From Radiobacillus deserti (GTDB taxonomy: Bacteria; Bacillota; Bacilli; Bacillales; Amphibacillaceae): DNA of 64,000 nt. The stretch spans positions 620,001-684,000 of the forward strand of contig NZ_CP041666.1 in the NCBI RefSeq assembly GCF_007301515.1, in the 5' to 3' direction. Numbering within the stretch: the first letter of the stretch is position 1; each line of letters begins with the position of its first letter. Positions 43,806-51,905 of the stretch are shown piece after piece. The translations under genes were made by a program, and so were the position numbers. The notes under the pieces are model-generated. The model saw nothing but the letters and a program-made list of their open reading frames with translations, did no database searches and was not told the DNA's origin.

Positions 43806-44678
43806 GTGAAAAAAGGTTTCGTTTGGATTTTGTTGGCAGGTCTTTTCTTTTTAGCGGCATGTGGAGCTTCTGAAGATGGGGAAAAAAGCTCCGGAGAAAA
43901 TACAGAAGCAACAGATAGTAAGTGGAGTGAAATAGAAAAGGCTGGAGAATTGGTTGTCGCAACCTCTGGCACATTATTCCCGGCATCTTACTATCCAGAA
44001 GGATCAGATGTATTGACTGGATACGATGTAGAGATTATGAATGAAATTGGAAAACGTCTAGACTTAGATATTAAATATGAAACAATCGGTGTGGATGGCA
44101 TGCTTGCGGCCGTTAACAGCGGTCGGGTAGATATGGTTATTAATGATATGGAAGTTACGGAAGAAAGACAAAAGAAATTTTTATTTAGTGAGCCATACAA
44201 GTACTCCTATTCTACCATGATTGTACGAGCGGAGGACTTGTCCGGTATTGAAACGCTAGAAGATTTAAAAGGGAAAAAAGCTGGTGGTGGAGCAACTACT
44301 GTATTTAGTCAAATCGCAGAGCACTTTGGTGCAGAAGTCGTGACGTATGGAAATGCGACGAACGATGTTTACTTACGTGATGTAGATAATGGAAGAACAG
44401 ATCTTATTATTAATGACTATTACTTGCAAAGCTTAGCGTTACAGGCAATGCCAGAGTTTGACATAGTCTTGCATCCAGATCTTAAGTTTCACCCAACAGA
44501 CCAAGCGATTGTGATGCCTAAAGAGGCAACAACGTTAAAAGAAAAAATTGATGGAGTGCTTCAAGAAATGAGAGAAGACGGCACGTTAACAAAACTATCT
44601 AAGGAGTTTTTTGGTGGGAAAGACGCATCTAAAGAGCCAGAAGAGGAAATCACTGTAATCGAAGGCCTAGATCTTTAG
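43806..44678 (+). CDS. amino-acid ABC transporter binding lipoprotein
   Basis: 290 residues with a GTG start at 43806 (GGTGGGG nine bases before). Signal peptide KKGFVWILLAGLFFLAAC ends in the lipobox LAAC. The mature part is a family 3 solute-binding protein: GELVVATSGTLFPASYY, GYDVEIMNEIGKRL, VNSGRVDMVINDMEVTEERQ with the substrate-clamping region, and TDQAIVMPKE. It captures an amino acid outside the membrane and delivers it to the permease encoded next. No ATPase gene follows. Confidence 0.88.
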   Translation: MKKGFVWILLAGLFFLAACGASEDGEKSSGENTEATDSKWSEIEKAGELVVATSGTLFPASYYPEGSDVLTGYDVEIMNEIGKRLDLDIKYETIGVDGMLAAVNSGRVDMVINDMEVTEERQKKFLFSEPYKYSYSTMIVRAEDLSGIETLEDLKGKKAGGGATTVFSQIAEHFGAEVVTYGNATNDVYLRDVDNGRTDLIINDYYLQSLALQAMPEFDIVLHPDLKFHPTDQAIVMPKEATTLKEKIDGVLQEMREDGTLTKLSKEFFGGKDASKEPEEEITVIEGLDL

Positions 44679-44688
44679 GTGATGGATG

Positions 44689-45369
44689 ATGTTCGAGAAT
44701 TTAACATTTGGTGGATTTTTTGATGTGAAACTAGCTTGGGAAAGCCTTCCGTTTCTGTTAACAGGGCTTCCTTTAACATTGGCTATCTCTTTTCTTTCGA
44801 TGGGGATAGGTCTTGCATTAGGCCTATTCCTTGCTTTAGGAAGGAATTCTCGTTATTTCTTTTTTAGGTGGCCAGCAAGAGTGTATATTTCATTTATGCG
44901 TGGGACACCGATACTTGTTTTTTTATTTATCTTATATGTAGGTTTACCCTACGTCGGAATTGAATTGTCCGGCTTTACGGCGGCCACACTCGGCTTTGGG
45001 TTAAATAGTGCAGCTTATATTGCAGAAATAAATCGTGCGGCATTAAACAGTGTACCTAATGGTCAATGGGAATCTGCTCGCGCATTAGGGTTCAAATATT
45101 GGTCCACGTTAACGTCCATTATTTTACCGCAAGCAACAAGAATTGCGATTCCTCCACTAACAAATGTGTTTTTGGATATTGTAAAAGCGACATCCCTTGC
45201 AGCGGTAATCACCGTCCCGGAGCTTTTCCAGAAAGCGCAAATCGTCGGAGGACGGACCTTTGACCAGATGACGATGATGGTGCTCGTTGCACTTATTTAT
45301 TGGCCGGTTTGTTCGATTATTGCTATGTTTCAAGAACGTTTGGAGAAGCGATTTAGTCGCTATGTATAA
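44689..45369 (+). CDS. amino-acid ABC transporter permease
   Basis: 226 residues; two adjacent ATGs (44686, 44689), the second better spaced from AGGTGATG. Five membrane helices of the HisM/GlnP type: GLPLTLAISFLSMGIGLALG, SFMRGTPILVFLFILYVGLPY, and the ATPase-docking loop ALNSVPNGQWESARALGFK (the EAA motif). It pairs with the upstream binding protein. A canonical third gene for the ATPase is missing: a terminator follows at once, so an ATPase from another locus must be shared. Confidence 0.9.
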   Translation: MFENLTFGGFFDVKLAWESLPFLLTGLPLTLAISFLSMGIGLALGLFLALGRNSRYFFFRWPARVYISFMRGTPILVFLFILYVGLPYVGIELSGFTAATLGFGLNSAAYIAEINRAALNSVPNGQWESARALGFKYWSTLTSIILPQATRIAIPPLTNVFLDIVKATSLAAVITVPELFQKAQIVGGRTFDQMTMMVLVALIYWPVCSIIAMFQERLEKRFSRYV

Positions 45370-45372
45370 TAG

Positions 45373-45410
45373 AAAAGCTCCTTCCTGTAAAACGGAAGGA
45401 GCTTTTTTCA
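45373..45410. terminator. 13-bp hairpin terminator
   Basis: Perfect arms 45373-45385 and 45394-45406 with a T-run (and A-run on the other side), between convergent genes. Confidence 0.9.
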
Positions 45411-45411
45411 G

Positions 45412-46587
45412 TTAAAGAGCGTTTACCATAGCAGGCTTCTCTGTTTTCTTCCCTGCGATGGCAACAAATACGACAAGTAATAGAGCCATGATGACATAGA
45501 AAAAGGATGAATTCGGCAACACGTCTATATATAAGCCACCTAAGTATGGCCCTGAAATGCTCCCGATGCTAAACGCAATTCCACACATGATATTCCCAGC
45601 TGGTAATAAAGTCTTCGGTAAAATGTCCGTCATATAGGAAATACCTAACGAATACACAGATCCAACTAACATACCAGCCACTGAAAAGGAAACCAATAAG
45701 CCAATTGCGGAATGTTCGACAAGTGCAGTAATATAAAACGTAAGGATCCCGCCACCAATAACGAAAAGTAATAATTTTCTTCGCCCAATCTTATCGCTTA
45801 CTATTCCTAGTGGGATTTGAGTAATCATGCTGGCGGCTGCGAAGCATGGCAGGATAATGGAAAGCATGCTTACATCATGACCGAGCCGCAATCCGTATAT
45901 AGGAAAAATACCATTAAGCGTTGATTCTAAAACTCCGTAAGCAAAAGGTGGTAGTAGAGATACCCAGGCAAGCTTCCACGTTTTCCAGAAGCGCCCTAAG
46001 GATGTTTTGGTCCCTGTTGTTTCCACTGCTTCTTCCTTCGTCCATTCATTTCGAACAAACCACATGAGTATCCATACAGATAAGCATAATAGAGACGACA
46101 AGATAAAAGGTAGGCTCTCATGAATCTTTAATAATTGGGTTGTCGTTGGTCCAATTGCAAACCCAAGGCTAAAGAATAGACCGTAAAAAGAAATGTTCCT
46201 ACCTCTTTTCTCTGCCGAGGAAGACGTAGTAATCCAAGTTTGCGTACCGAAGTGAAGCATATGATCTCCAATCCCAATTAGAATACGTAAAATAAACCAA
46301 AACCAGAGGGCTTGCCATAAAGGAAAAATAGCAAGAGATACAATGACTAAAGCACCACCAATAAGAATAATTGGTTTATAGCCTAATTTTTGCATTGGTT
46401 TTTCCATAAAAGGAGAAGCTATAAGTACGCCTATGTATAAACCAGTAGCATGTAATCCATTGACAGAGGATGAAACACCGTTTTGTTCTAAAATAATGGC
46501 CAATAAAGGTAATAACATTCCTTGTGAAAATCCGGATATTGTCACTAAGCTGATCAGTATCCAAAAACGAACACTTTTTATCTCCAT
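45412..46587 (-). CDS. yfkF: MFS transporter, YfkF-like
   Basis: 391 residues; ATG at 46587 behind GGGAGGAA. Twelve membrane helices: GFSQGMLLPLLAIILEQNGV, then motif A variant (MEKPMQKLGYKP), and the mid-protein loop; motif A recurs as GIVSDKIGRRKLL between helices 8 and 9. A multidrug or metabolite exporter. The placement before yfkD/yfkC and after yfkH, and the size, match yfkF of B. subtilis; I rely on gene order for the symbol. Substrate unknown. Confidence 0.75.
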   Translation of the reverse strand: MEIKSVRFWILISLVTISGFSQGMLLPLLAIILEQNGVSSSVNGLHATGLYIGVLIASPFMEKPMQKLGYKPIILIGGALVIVSLAIFPLWQALWFWFILRILIGIGDHMLHFGTQTWITTSSSAEKRGRNISFYGLFFSLGFAIGPTTTQLLKIHESLPFILSSLLCLSVWILMWFVRNEWTKEEAVETTGTKTSLGRFWKTWKLAWVSLLPPFAYGVLESTLNGIFPIYGLRLGHDVSMLSIILPCFAAASMITQIPLGIVSDKIGRRKLLLFVIGGGILTFYITALVEHSAIGLLVSFSVAGMLVGSVYSLGISYMTDILPKTLLPAGNIMCGIAFSIGSISGPYLGGLYIDVLPNSSFFYVIMALLLVVFVAIAGKKTEKPAMVNAL

Positions 46588-46739
46588 ACACGTTCCTCCC
46601 GTAACCACACAAGTAGTTACAATTTAATACGTTCCGTGAAAAAGGTCAATGGATATGCCAGAAGGAAGAAATAGCCTGCATAACATAAAAACGTGACGAA
46701 AATAATAAGGGAAAATAAATAATGAAAGGATTGGGACGC

Positions 46740-47541
46740 ATGAAACAGAAATTTACGATTGCTATTATCGCGTTATTGTGCACTGTTTTAGTTCCTTTTT
46801 CAGTTGGAGCTAAAGAAGAAAAGCCCAAAGAAGACAACGCTAAGAATGAGCTTCCGAGTCATGTTTTAAATATTTCAAAAGAAAATACGTATCCAAACTC
46901 CACAAAGGATGAGGTTACGCTAGAAGCAAGTGACCTTGTAAAAGAACTTGTGGAAGGTTCAGAAGTGAAAATTGAAAATCCAGACTTAATCAAAATGTTA
47001 AACGAGACATCATTGGATCCATCTCCAATCGCATTTGGATATCGTGGAATGGTGTACTTAGGCCATTGGCCGTTAAGCTATGAATCAACAGAATCTAATA
47101 TTAACTGGGAATATCAGAAGGTGAACACAAATGAATTAAATAACCTTGGTGGAAAGAAACAAGAAACGATGAGCTATAATCAACAAGAAGAGAAGCACGT
47201 CAAAGGTGGTTTGACGGCTAAGATTGATAAACCAGACCAAATTAAACGAATGATGATCTTGGATGCTAAGAAAAATATTGAATTGCCGTTATCTTTTCAT
47301 ACCGTTGTAGGGAAGGATACGAAAAAAGAAAATTCCTATTCCGTACCAATGAAAAAAATTGGGAAGCTAGATGCTTACGCTCCGGCGGTAAGCGAAAAAG
47401 GGAAGGTTACATTTGGTGAAGTTTATCTAAAACTAAAAGGCTCAGATAAGGAAAATCGTTGTTAAAAATGTAACGAAGCAAGGAATTGGCGCGTGGATCC
47501 CAATTCAAGATCATTTATCTTTTTCCTTTAACTTAAAATAG
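46740..47541 (+). CDS. yfkD: YfkD-like exported protein, frameshift near 3' end
   Basis: The start at 46740 has AAAGGA; signal peptide MKQKFTIAIIALLCTVLVPF ends near SVGA. The body (IAFGYRGMVYLGHWPLSYES, YSVPMKKIGKLDAYAP) matches the YfkD-like family, also next to yfkC in B. subtilis. The continuous frame ends at 47465 with SDKENRC, but one base fewer in AAGGAAAA near 47450 gives DKKIVVKNVTKQGIGAWIPI and a stop at 47541, about 261 residues, the usual size. So either a single-base insertion truncates the protein or the base is a sequencing error. Secreted or membrane-anchored; function unknown. Confidence 0.75.
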
Positions 47542-47546
47542 TTCAA

Positions 47547-47574
47547 AAACGTGAGTCCTGTTGGGCTCACGTTT
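47547..47574. terminator. hairpin terminator between convergent yfkD and yfkC
   Basis: AAACGTGAG (47547-47555) and CTCACGTTT (47566-47574), with CC/GG inside. The right arm overlaps the end of yfkC. Confidence 0.75.
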
Positions 47575-48409
47575 CTTCTGTTCTGTGTTGAATGTGTTGT
47601 TCCGCCATTCGCACCTTTTCATCATACATTGTTTCAGCTAAAATACGGCGGGTTTCTTTCGCTGCGGTCCAATAAACGAGATCATCACACAATCCAATCA
47701 CAGCGTATTGATAGCCGCGATACTGATCATTTAACGAAGTCATCCCATACACCTGAAAAGGTTCAATAGGGTTACCTGTCAAATCCTTTTTTAGAAACTC
47801 ATGTAGCTCTTGATTTAGTCGCTCACATGCAGCCTCTAATATAGAGAAAATCCGTTTAGGGTCTTCATAAAAGCTTACCGTTACTTGTTCAATGACACGC
47901 ATCTTATCGAAATTATAATTCTGGACAGTTTGAATTTGTCCGTTGCTCATGATAAGCAATTCGCCAGACCATTGTCGAATCTTTATAGAGCGAAGACCGA
48001 TGTCTTCTACAATGCCAGCATATAGATTATTTACTTTAATCCAGTCCCCTTGCTGCAGTTGTTTTTCGTAAAGAAGAAAGATTCCAGCAAGCCAGTCTTT
48101 AACAAGATTCTGGGCGCCAAAACCGATGACAATCCCTAGCACACCAGCCCCTGCTAAAATTTTTCCAACCTCTACATCAAAAACAGAAAGAATGTACACG
48201 ATAAGACCAAACGTTGCCACATATTGAACAATAGAATTTATCATCGATTCAATCGTTTGTTCTTTTTTCTCTGAAATAAAATCTGTTCGTTTAAAAAAAG
48301 AGTGGATTATTCTTCTTAAGATAAGGACGAGGATAAATGTAATGATTATCCCAATTGCAATTTGTGTAATATTGTTTTTGAAAAAAGGGTGATCAAAAAA
48401 GTCCAACAT
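47567..48409 (-). CDS. yfkC: MscS-family mechanosensitive channel, YfkC-like
   Basis: 280 residues. Three membrane helices; the pore-lining third helix and following beta domain are seen as VGKILAGAGVLGIVIGFGAQNLVKDWLAG, of which GAGVLGIVIGFGAQNLV is the family signature. The beta domain continues with QLQQGDWIKVNNLYAGIVED and the mixed alpha/beta C-terminal part. It relieves turgor on osmotic downshock. It is convergent with yfkD as in B. subtilis. Confidence 0.88.
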   Translation of the reverse strand: MLDFFDHPFFKNNITQIAIGIIITFILVLILRRIIHSFFKRTDFISEKKEQTIESMINSIVQYVATFGLIVYILSVFDVEVGKILAGAGVLGIVIGFGAQNLVKDWLAGIFLLYEKQLQQGDWIKVNNLYAGIVEDIGLRSIKIRQWSGELLIMSNGQIQTVQNYNFDKMRVIEQVTVSFYEDPKRIFSILEAACERLNQELHEFLKKDLTGNPIEPFQVYGMTSLNDQYRGYQYAVIGLCDDLVYWTAAKETRRILAETMYDEKVRMAEQHIQHRTEET

Positions 48410-48529
48410 TAGGTACCTCCTAATTTCCTGTAAGATGAAACCGACTTTGGGTTTCCTGCATGGAGCGTGATTTATCTTTACAATCCAATAAATTTGCCAT
48501 AGGATAGACTATGGAAAAGGAGCGATAGC

Positions 48530-48682
48530 ATGAATCAAACCGAAGATAAAGTAACCGAATTGAAATCCTATCTTTCTCGATTTTTAGAGAAGCTAGACGC
48601 GATGAATCCGGATGAAGCCTCTTTAGATGATGTGGATCAGTTGTTACACATTATAAGCAAAATGGAGGATAAATTGAAGTAG
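48530..48682 (+). CDS. SE1561-family small protein
   Basis: A 50-residue gene. MNQTEDKVTELKSYLSRFLE starts an acidic, all-helical protein ending in DDVDQLLHIISKMEDKLK. AAAAGGAGCG precedes the ATG at 48530. Its place before pdaA and the family I recall (SE1561; perhaps YfjT in B. subtilis) agree. Function unknown. Confidence 0.75.
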   Translation: MNQTEDKVTELKSYLSRFLEKLDAMNPDEASLDDVDQLLHIISKMEDKLK

Positions 48683-48786
48683 TTGATGTTATGAGACAAC
48701 CCTCTCCTGCATATATTGAAATAAACAGATTTTCCCCTCCGCGAAAGATATATATTCTGGTCGCAATGATATAAAGGTCTAGAAAA

Positions 48787-48818
48787 CAATCGGTGAACAT
48801 TGCCGATTGCTTTTTTTT
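48787..48818 (+). terminator. hairpin terminator
   Basis: CAATCGG (48787-48793) and CCGATTG (48803-48809), then C and eight T residues. Confidence 0.85.
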
Positions 48819-48899
48819 GCTTATCCATCCTAATTATAGTCTGCATAAATTCATTCGCTTATCAAAAAATAAGAAAAAATGAGGTAAGGGGATTTTAGG

Positions 48900-49685
48900 A
48901 TGAAAAAAAAGACGTGTATAATGTTAATGCTTAGTTTGTTTATGTGTCTATTACCTATCTCTGCACATGCTGATTCTTACGGCTGGGGATTTAGAAAAGG
49001 TGATAATCATCAACCGCCGGAAGTAGGCAAGTACGCACAGATGCTCCAAGGGAAAGGGTATTATATTGATCCTTCAGGTGAAAAGGTGGTCTATTTAACG
49101 TTTGATAATGGATATGAGAAAGGATATACAGGGCAGATTCTCGATGTATTAAAAGAGAAAGGTGTCCCTGCTACTTTTTTTGTGACCGGGCACTACGTGG
49201 ATAGTGAAAAAAAGCTTGTTAAACGAATGGTGAATGAGGGACATATCATTGGAAACCATTCTTACCATCATCCAGACTTTACGACCATTAGTAAAGATAA
49301 AATGAAAAAAGAATTAGATAGTCTAGAAAAAGCCGTTGCCAAAGTAACTAAGCAAGATTCGATGAAGTATCTTCGTCCACCAAGAGGAACGTTTAATACC
49401 CAGACGTTAAAATGGGCCAATGAATTAGGATATCTGAATATGTTTTGGTCTATCGCTTTTGTTGATTGGAACACAAATGCTCAAGGTGGCTGGGAAAAGG
49501 CCTATGATCAAGTAAGGAAACAAATTCACCCAGGTGCAATTATATTACTGCATACTGTATCAAAGGATAATGCAGATGCCTTAGAACACATGATTGATGA
49601 ACTCCGAAAGCAAGGCTATACATTTAAAAGCTTAGATTATTTATTAATGAAAAATCTTGTACCAAAACCACTATTTGCGTTATAA
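48900..49685 (+). CDS. pdaA: N-acetylmuramic acid deacetylase PdaA
   Basis: 261 residues; GAGGTAAGGGG precedes the ATG. Signal peptide MKKKTCIMLMLSLFMCLLPI ends near SAHA. The NodB domain shows LTFDNGYEKGYTG (TFDNG in place of TFDDG, as in known PdaA), the metal site NHSYHHPDF, RPPRGTFN and the catalytic FWSIAFVDWN and HPGAIILLHTVS. PdaA removes acetyl from muramic acid during cortex synthesis so that muramic delta-lactam, the signal for germination lytic enzymes, can form. In B. subtilis it is made in the forespore under sigma-G; I could not identify a clear sigma-G promoter here. Confidence 0.92.
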   Translation: MKKKTCIMLMLSLFMCLLPISAHADSYGWGFRKGDNHQPPEVGKYAQMLQGKGYYIDPSGEKVVYLTFDNGYEKGYTGQILDVLKEKGVPATFFVTGHYVDSEKKLVKRMVNEGHIIGNHSYHHPDFTTISKDKMKKELDSLEKAVAKVTKQDSMKYLRPPRGTFNTQTLKWANELGYLNMFWSIAFVDWNTNAQGGWEKAYDQVRKQIHPGAIILLHTVSKDNADALEHMIDELRKQGYTFKSLDYLLMKNLVPKPLFAL

Positions 49686-49723
49686 AGCAAGGACTGGGAC
49701 TAAAGTTTAGTACTAGTAATCAT

Positions 49724-49780
49724 AACTGAACTTTTATTCGTGATGCTTTCTAAATACCGAATAAAGGTTCGGTTTTTTTT
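49724..49780 (+). repeat. hairpin, copy B of dispersed hairpin repeat / terminator
   Basis: Arms 49724-49740 and 49758-49774 pair with two G-T wobbles, followed by TTTTTT; terminator of pdaA. Related to 38079-38132 and likewise followed by GTATTCTGCCG (49805-49815). The 301-base gap 49686-49986 otherwise holds only the promoter and FapR-like site below. Confidence 0.85.
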
Positions 49781-49941
49781 ATCCTCATTAAGAAGTCCCG
49801 TGGAGTATTCTGCCGAAGTCCGTCAATTCGATCACTATTTTAGTTTTCCATTCTTGGAAAATGAACGGTTTAACCCCATGTTATTTTAGATTTTTCTGAC
49901 AAGTTAAGTCGAATCTCTTTCTTTCCTTAATTTATATCTGA

Positions 49942-49973
49942 TATAATGACTAGAAATTAGTACTAACTACTAA
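49942..49973 (+). promoter_or_regulatory. -10 box and FapR-like operator
   Basis: TATAAT at 49942-49947 followed at 49957-49973 by TTAGTA-N5-TACTAA, a perfect inverted repeat with the half-sites and spacing of the FapR operator. Position over the transcript start would allow repression; malonyl-CoA would relieve it if FapR is the regulator. Confidence 0.7.
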
Positions 49974-49986
49974 ATGAGGTGAAATT

Positions 49987-51564
49987 GTGAGGAAAGAAGA
50001 ATTAATCGCACCGGAACAGTACAATATTGCGATGGAAATGGAGTTTTATGCAAATAAGTTTCCAGAAAGAAAAGCCATTATCTGGACGGACGATCAAGGA
50101 AACAACGAAACCATTACCTACCAACAATTAATTCAGGGGGCTAACCAAATCGCCAATGTCTTCCTGGAAAAAGGATTGAAAAAAGGAGATAAAATCTTGG
50201 TGATGATGCCAAGGTATATCGCTTCCTATCAAATATATTTAGCCGCTTTAAAATCAGGAATCATCATAATTCCTAGCTCCGAGATGCTTCGAACAAAGGA
50301 TTTACAATATCGTGTTACACATGGTGAAGTTCAAGGAGTCGTTAGTCTTTATCCGTATGTAACTCAATATCAAGAATTAGATGAATATGAAACCTTAGTT
50401 AAGTTCTCTGTCGGGAATTCCGTACCAGAATGGCACTATTTAGACGAATTAGCAGAAGCGGCATCCAACCAATTTGAAATAGTGGAAACTTCACGTGAGG
50501 ATATTGCGTTTCTTCCTTATACATCAGGTACAACCGGAAATCCAAAAGGGGTAGTCCATACACATGGCTGGGGATACGCACATTTAAAAACCGCATCGAA
50601 GAACTGGCTAGGAATAAATGAAGGCGACGTAGTATGGGCAACGGCCGCACCAGGCTGGCAGAAATGGGTATGGAGTCCGTTCTTGTCGGTGTTAGGCTCT
50701 GGTTCAACTGGCTTTGTCTATAATGGTCGTTTTGATCCGAACGTCTATCTTGGTTTAATGGAAGACTTCCAAATCAATGTGCTTTGTTGTACCCCTACGG
50801 AATATCGCTTGATGGCAAAAGTAGATGATTTGCATACGTATTCCTTACCAGCCTTGCATAGTGCAGTATCAGCTGGAGAACCCCTGAACAGAGAGGTAAT
50901 CGAGACGTTCAGAAGATACTTTAATGTAACAGTTCGAGATGGATACGGTCAGACGGAAAACACGCTCCTGCTTGGAGTAATGAAGGATATGGCAGTAAAA
51001 CCAGGTTCGATGGGGAAACCGACACCTGGAAACAATGTTCAACTCATCAACGAGGATGGGAATCCTGTAGCAGTCGGAGAAGTGGGAGATATCGCTATTC
51101 CATTAGATACACCTGCTTTATTTAAAGAGTACTACAAGGATTTAGAACGAACAGCGAAATCCCAGCGTGGAAGCTACTATGTAACTGGTGACCAAGCTAG
51201 AATGGATGAAGAAGGTTATTTCTGGTTTGAAGGCAGAAGTGATGATATCATTGTCAGCTCTGGTTACACAATAGGACCGTTTGAGGTGGAGGATGCTTTA
51301 GTAAAACATCCAGCTGTTAAAGAATGCGCGGTAGTGGCTAGCCCGGATGAAGTCCGAGGAAATGTAGTAAAAGCCTTTATTGTGTTGAAGGATGCGAATC
51401 AGGCGAGCGACGAGCTAGTAAAGGAGCTACAAGATTATGTGAAATCTTCGACAGCACCTTACAAGTATCCAAGAAAAGTTGAATTCATTACGGAGCTGCC
51501 AAAAACATCTTCAGGAAAGATTCGTCGTGTGGAATTGCGTGAAAGAGAATATATTCAGTTATAA
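49987..51564 (+). CDS. acyl-CoA synthetase, medium-chain/acetyl type
   Basis: 525 residues, GTG start at 49987 behind GAGGTGAAATT. AMP-forming family: P-loop PYTSGTTGNPKGV, motif GYGQTE, adenylate-binding YVTGDQARMDEEGYFWFEGR, hinge region SDDIIVSSGYTIGPFEVEDAL and the acetylatable lysine in KTSSGKIRR. SGYTIGPFEVE is typical of the MACS/YtcI branch, which activates short or medium fatty acids. A FapR-like site overlaps its promoter, tying it to lipid metabolism. Monocistronic by the gaps around it. Confidence 0.88.
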   Translation: MRKEELIAPEQYNIAMEMEFYANKFPERKAIIWTDDQGNNETITYQQLIQGANQIANVFLEKGLKKGDKILVMMPRYIASYQIYLAALKSGIIIIPSSEMLRTKDLQYRVTHGEVQGVVSLYPYVTQYQELDEYETLVKFSVGNSVPEWHYLDELAEAASNQFEIVETSREDIAFLPYTSGTTGNPKGVVHTHGWGYAHLKTASKNWLGINEGDVVWATAAPGWQKWVWSPFLSVLGSGSTGFVYNGRFDPNVYLGLMEDFQINVLCCTPTEYRLMAKVDDLHTYSLPALHSAVSAGEPLNREVIETFRRYFNVTVRDGYGQTENTLLLGVMKDMAVKPGSMGKPTPGNNVQLINEDGNPVAVGEVGDIAIPLDTPALFKEYYKDLERTAKSQRGSYYVTGDQARMDEEGYFWFEGRSDDIIVSSGYTIGPFEVEDALVKHPAVKECAVVASPDEVRGNVVKAFIVLKDANQASDELVKELQDYVKSSTAPYKYPRKVEFITELPKTSSGKIRRVELREREYIQL

Positions 51565-51628
51565 AAAATATGCAGTTTGTCTGTTTCTATGGTAAGATGT
51601 GTGGAAAAGGGGACAGGGGGAAGAGGGA

Positions 51629-51712
51629 ATGAAAATGAAAGAATGGCTATGGGTTCTATTAATAACCCTTCTTATCATACTTATTCCAGTTCCTGTCGTC
51701 AGTCCAAGCTGA
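51629..51712 (+). CDS. 27-residue hydrophobic peptide
   Basis: MKMKEWLWVLLITLLIILIP followed by VPVVSPS and TGA. GGGGGAAGAGGGA precedes the ATG, and a strong terminator follows, so the small gene is plausibly real. It is a single membrane helix with a positive start. No family recognised; it could be a leader or a small membrane regulator. Confidence 0.5.
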   Translation: MKMKEWLWVLLITLLIILIPVPVVSPS

Positions 51713-51740
51713 ATATTTGCACGTCCATATGATATCTATT

Positions 51741-51779
51741 AGGCTATCCAACAAAGGTTGGGTAGCCTCTTTGTTTTTG
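51741..51779 (+). terminator. 12-bp hairpin terminator
   Basis: Arms 51741-51752 and 51757-51768 (one T-G wobble), then CTTTGTTTTT. Confidence 0.85.
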
Positions 51780-51801
51780 ATAAAAAATGAAAGCAAAACA
51801 C

Positions 51802-51862
51802 TTGAAAGTCAAAGAAAGTCAAACTATAATGTAATCAAAGGTCAAATATAGTCAAAGTCAAA
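51802..51862 (+). promoter_or_regulatory. sigma-A promoter with tandem CtsR boxes
   Basis: TTGAAA (51802-51807), 17 bases, TATAAT (51825-51830). CtsR heptads: AGTCAAA-3-AGTCAAA at 51807-51823, inside the spacer; GGTCAAA-3-AGTCAAA at 51840-51856; a further AGTCAAA at 51856-51862. Binding would block RNA polymerase until heat or protein stress inactivates CtsR. Confidence 0.9.
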
Positions 51863-51905
51863 TTTGATCAATCTTAACTTTTATAATTAGAAGGAGGATG
51901 CGAAT

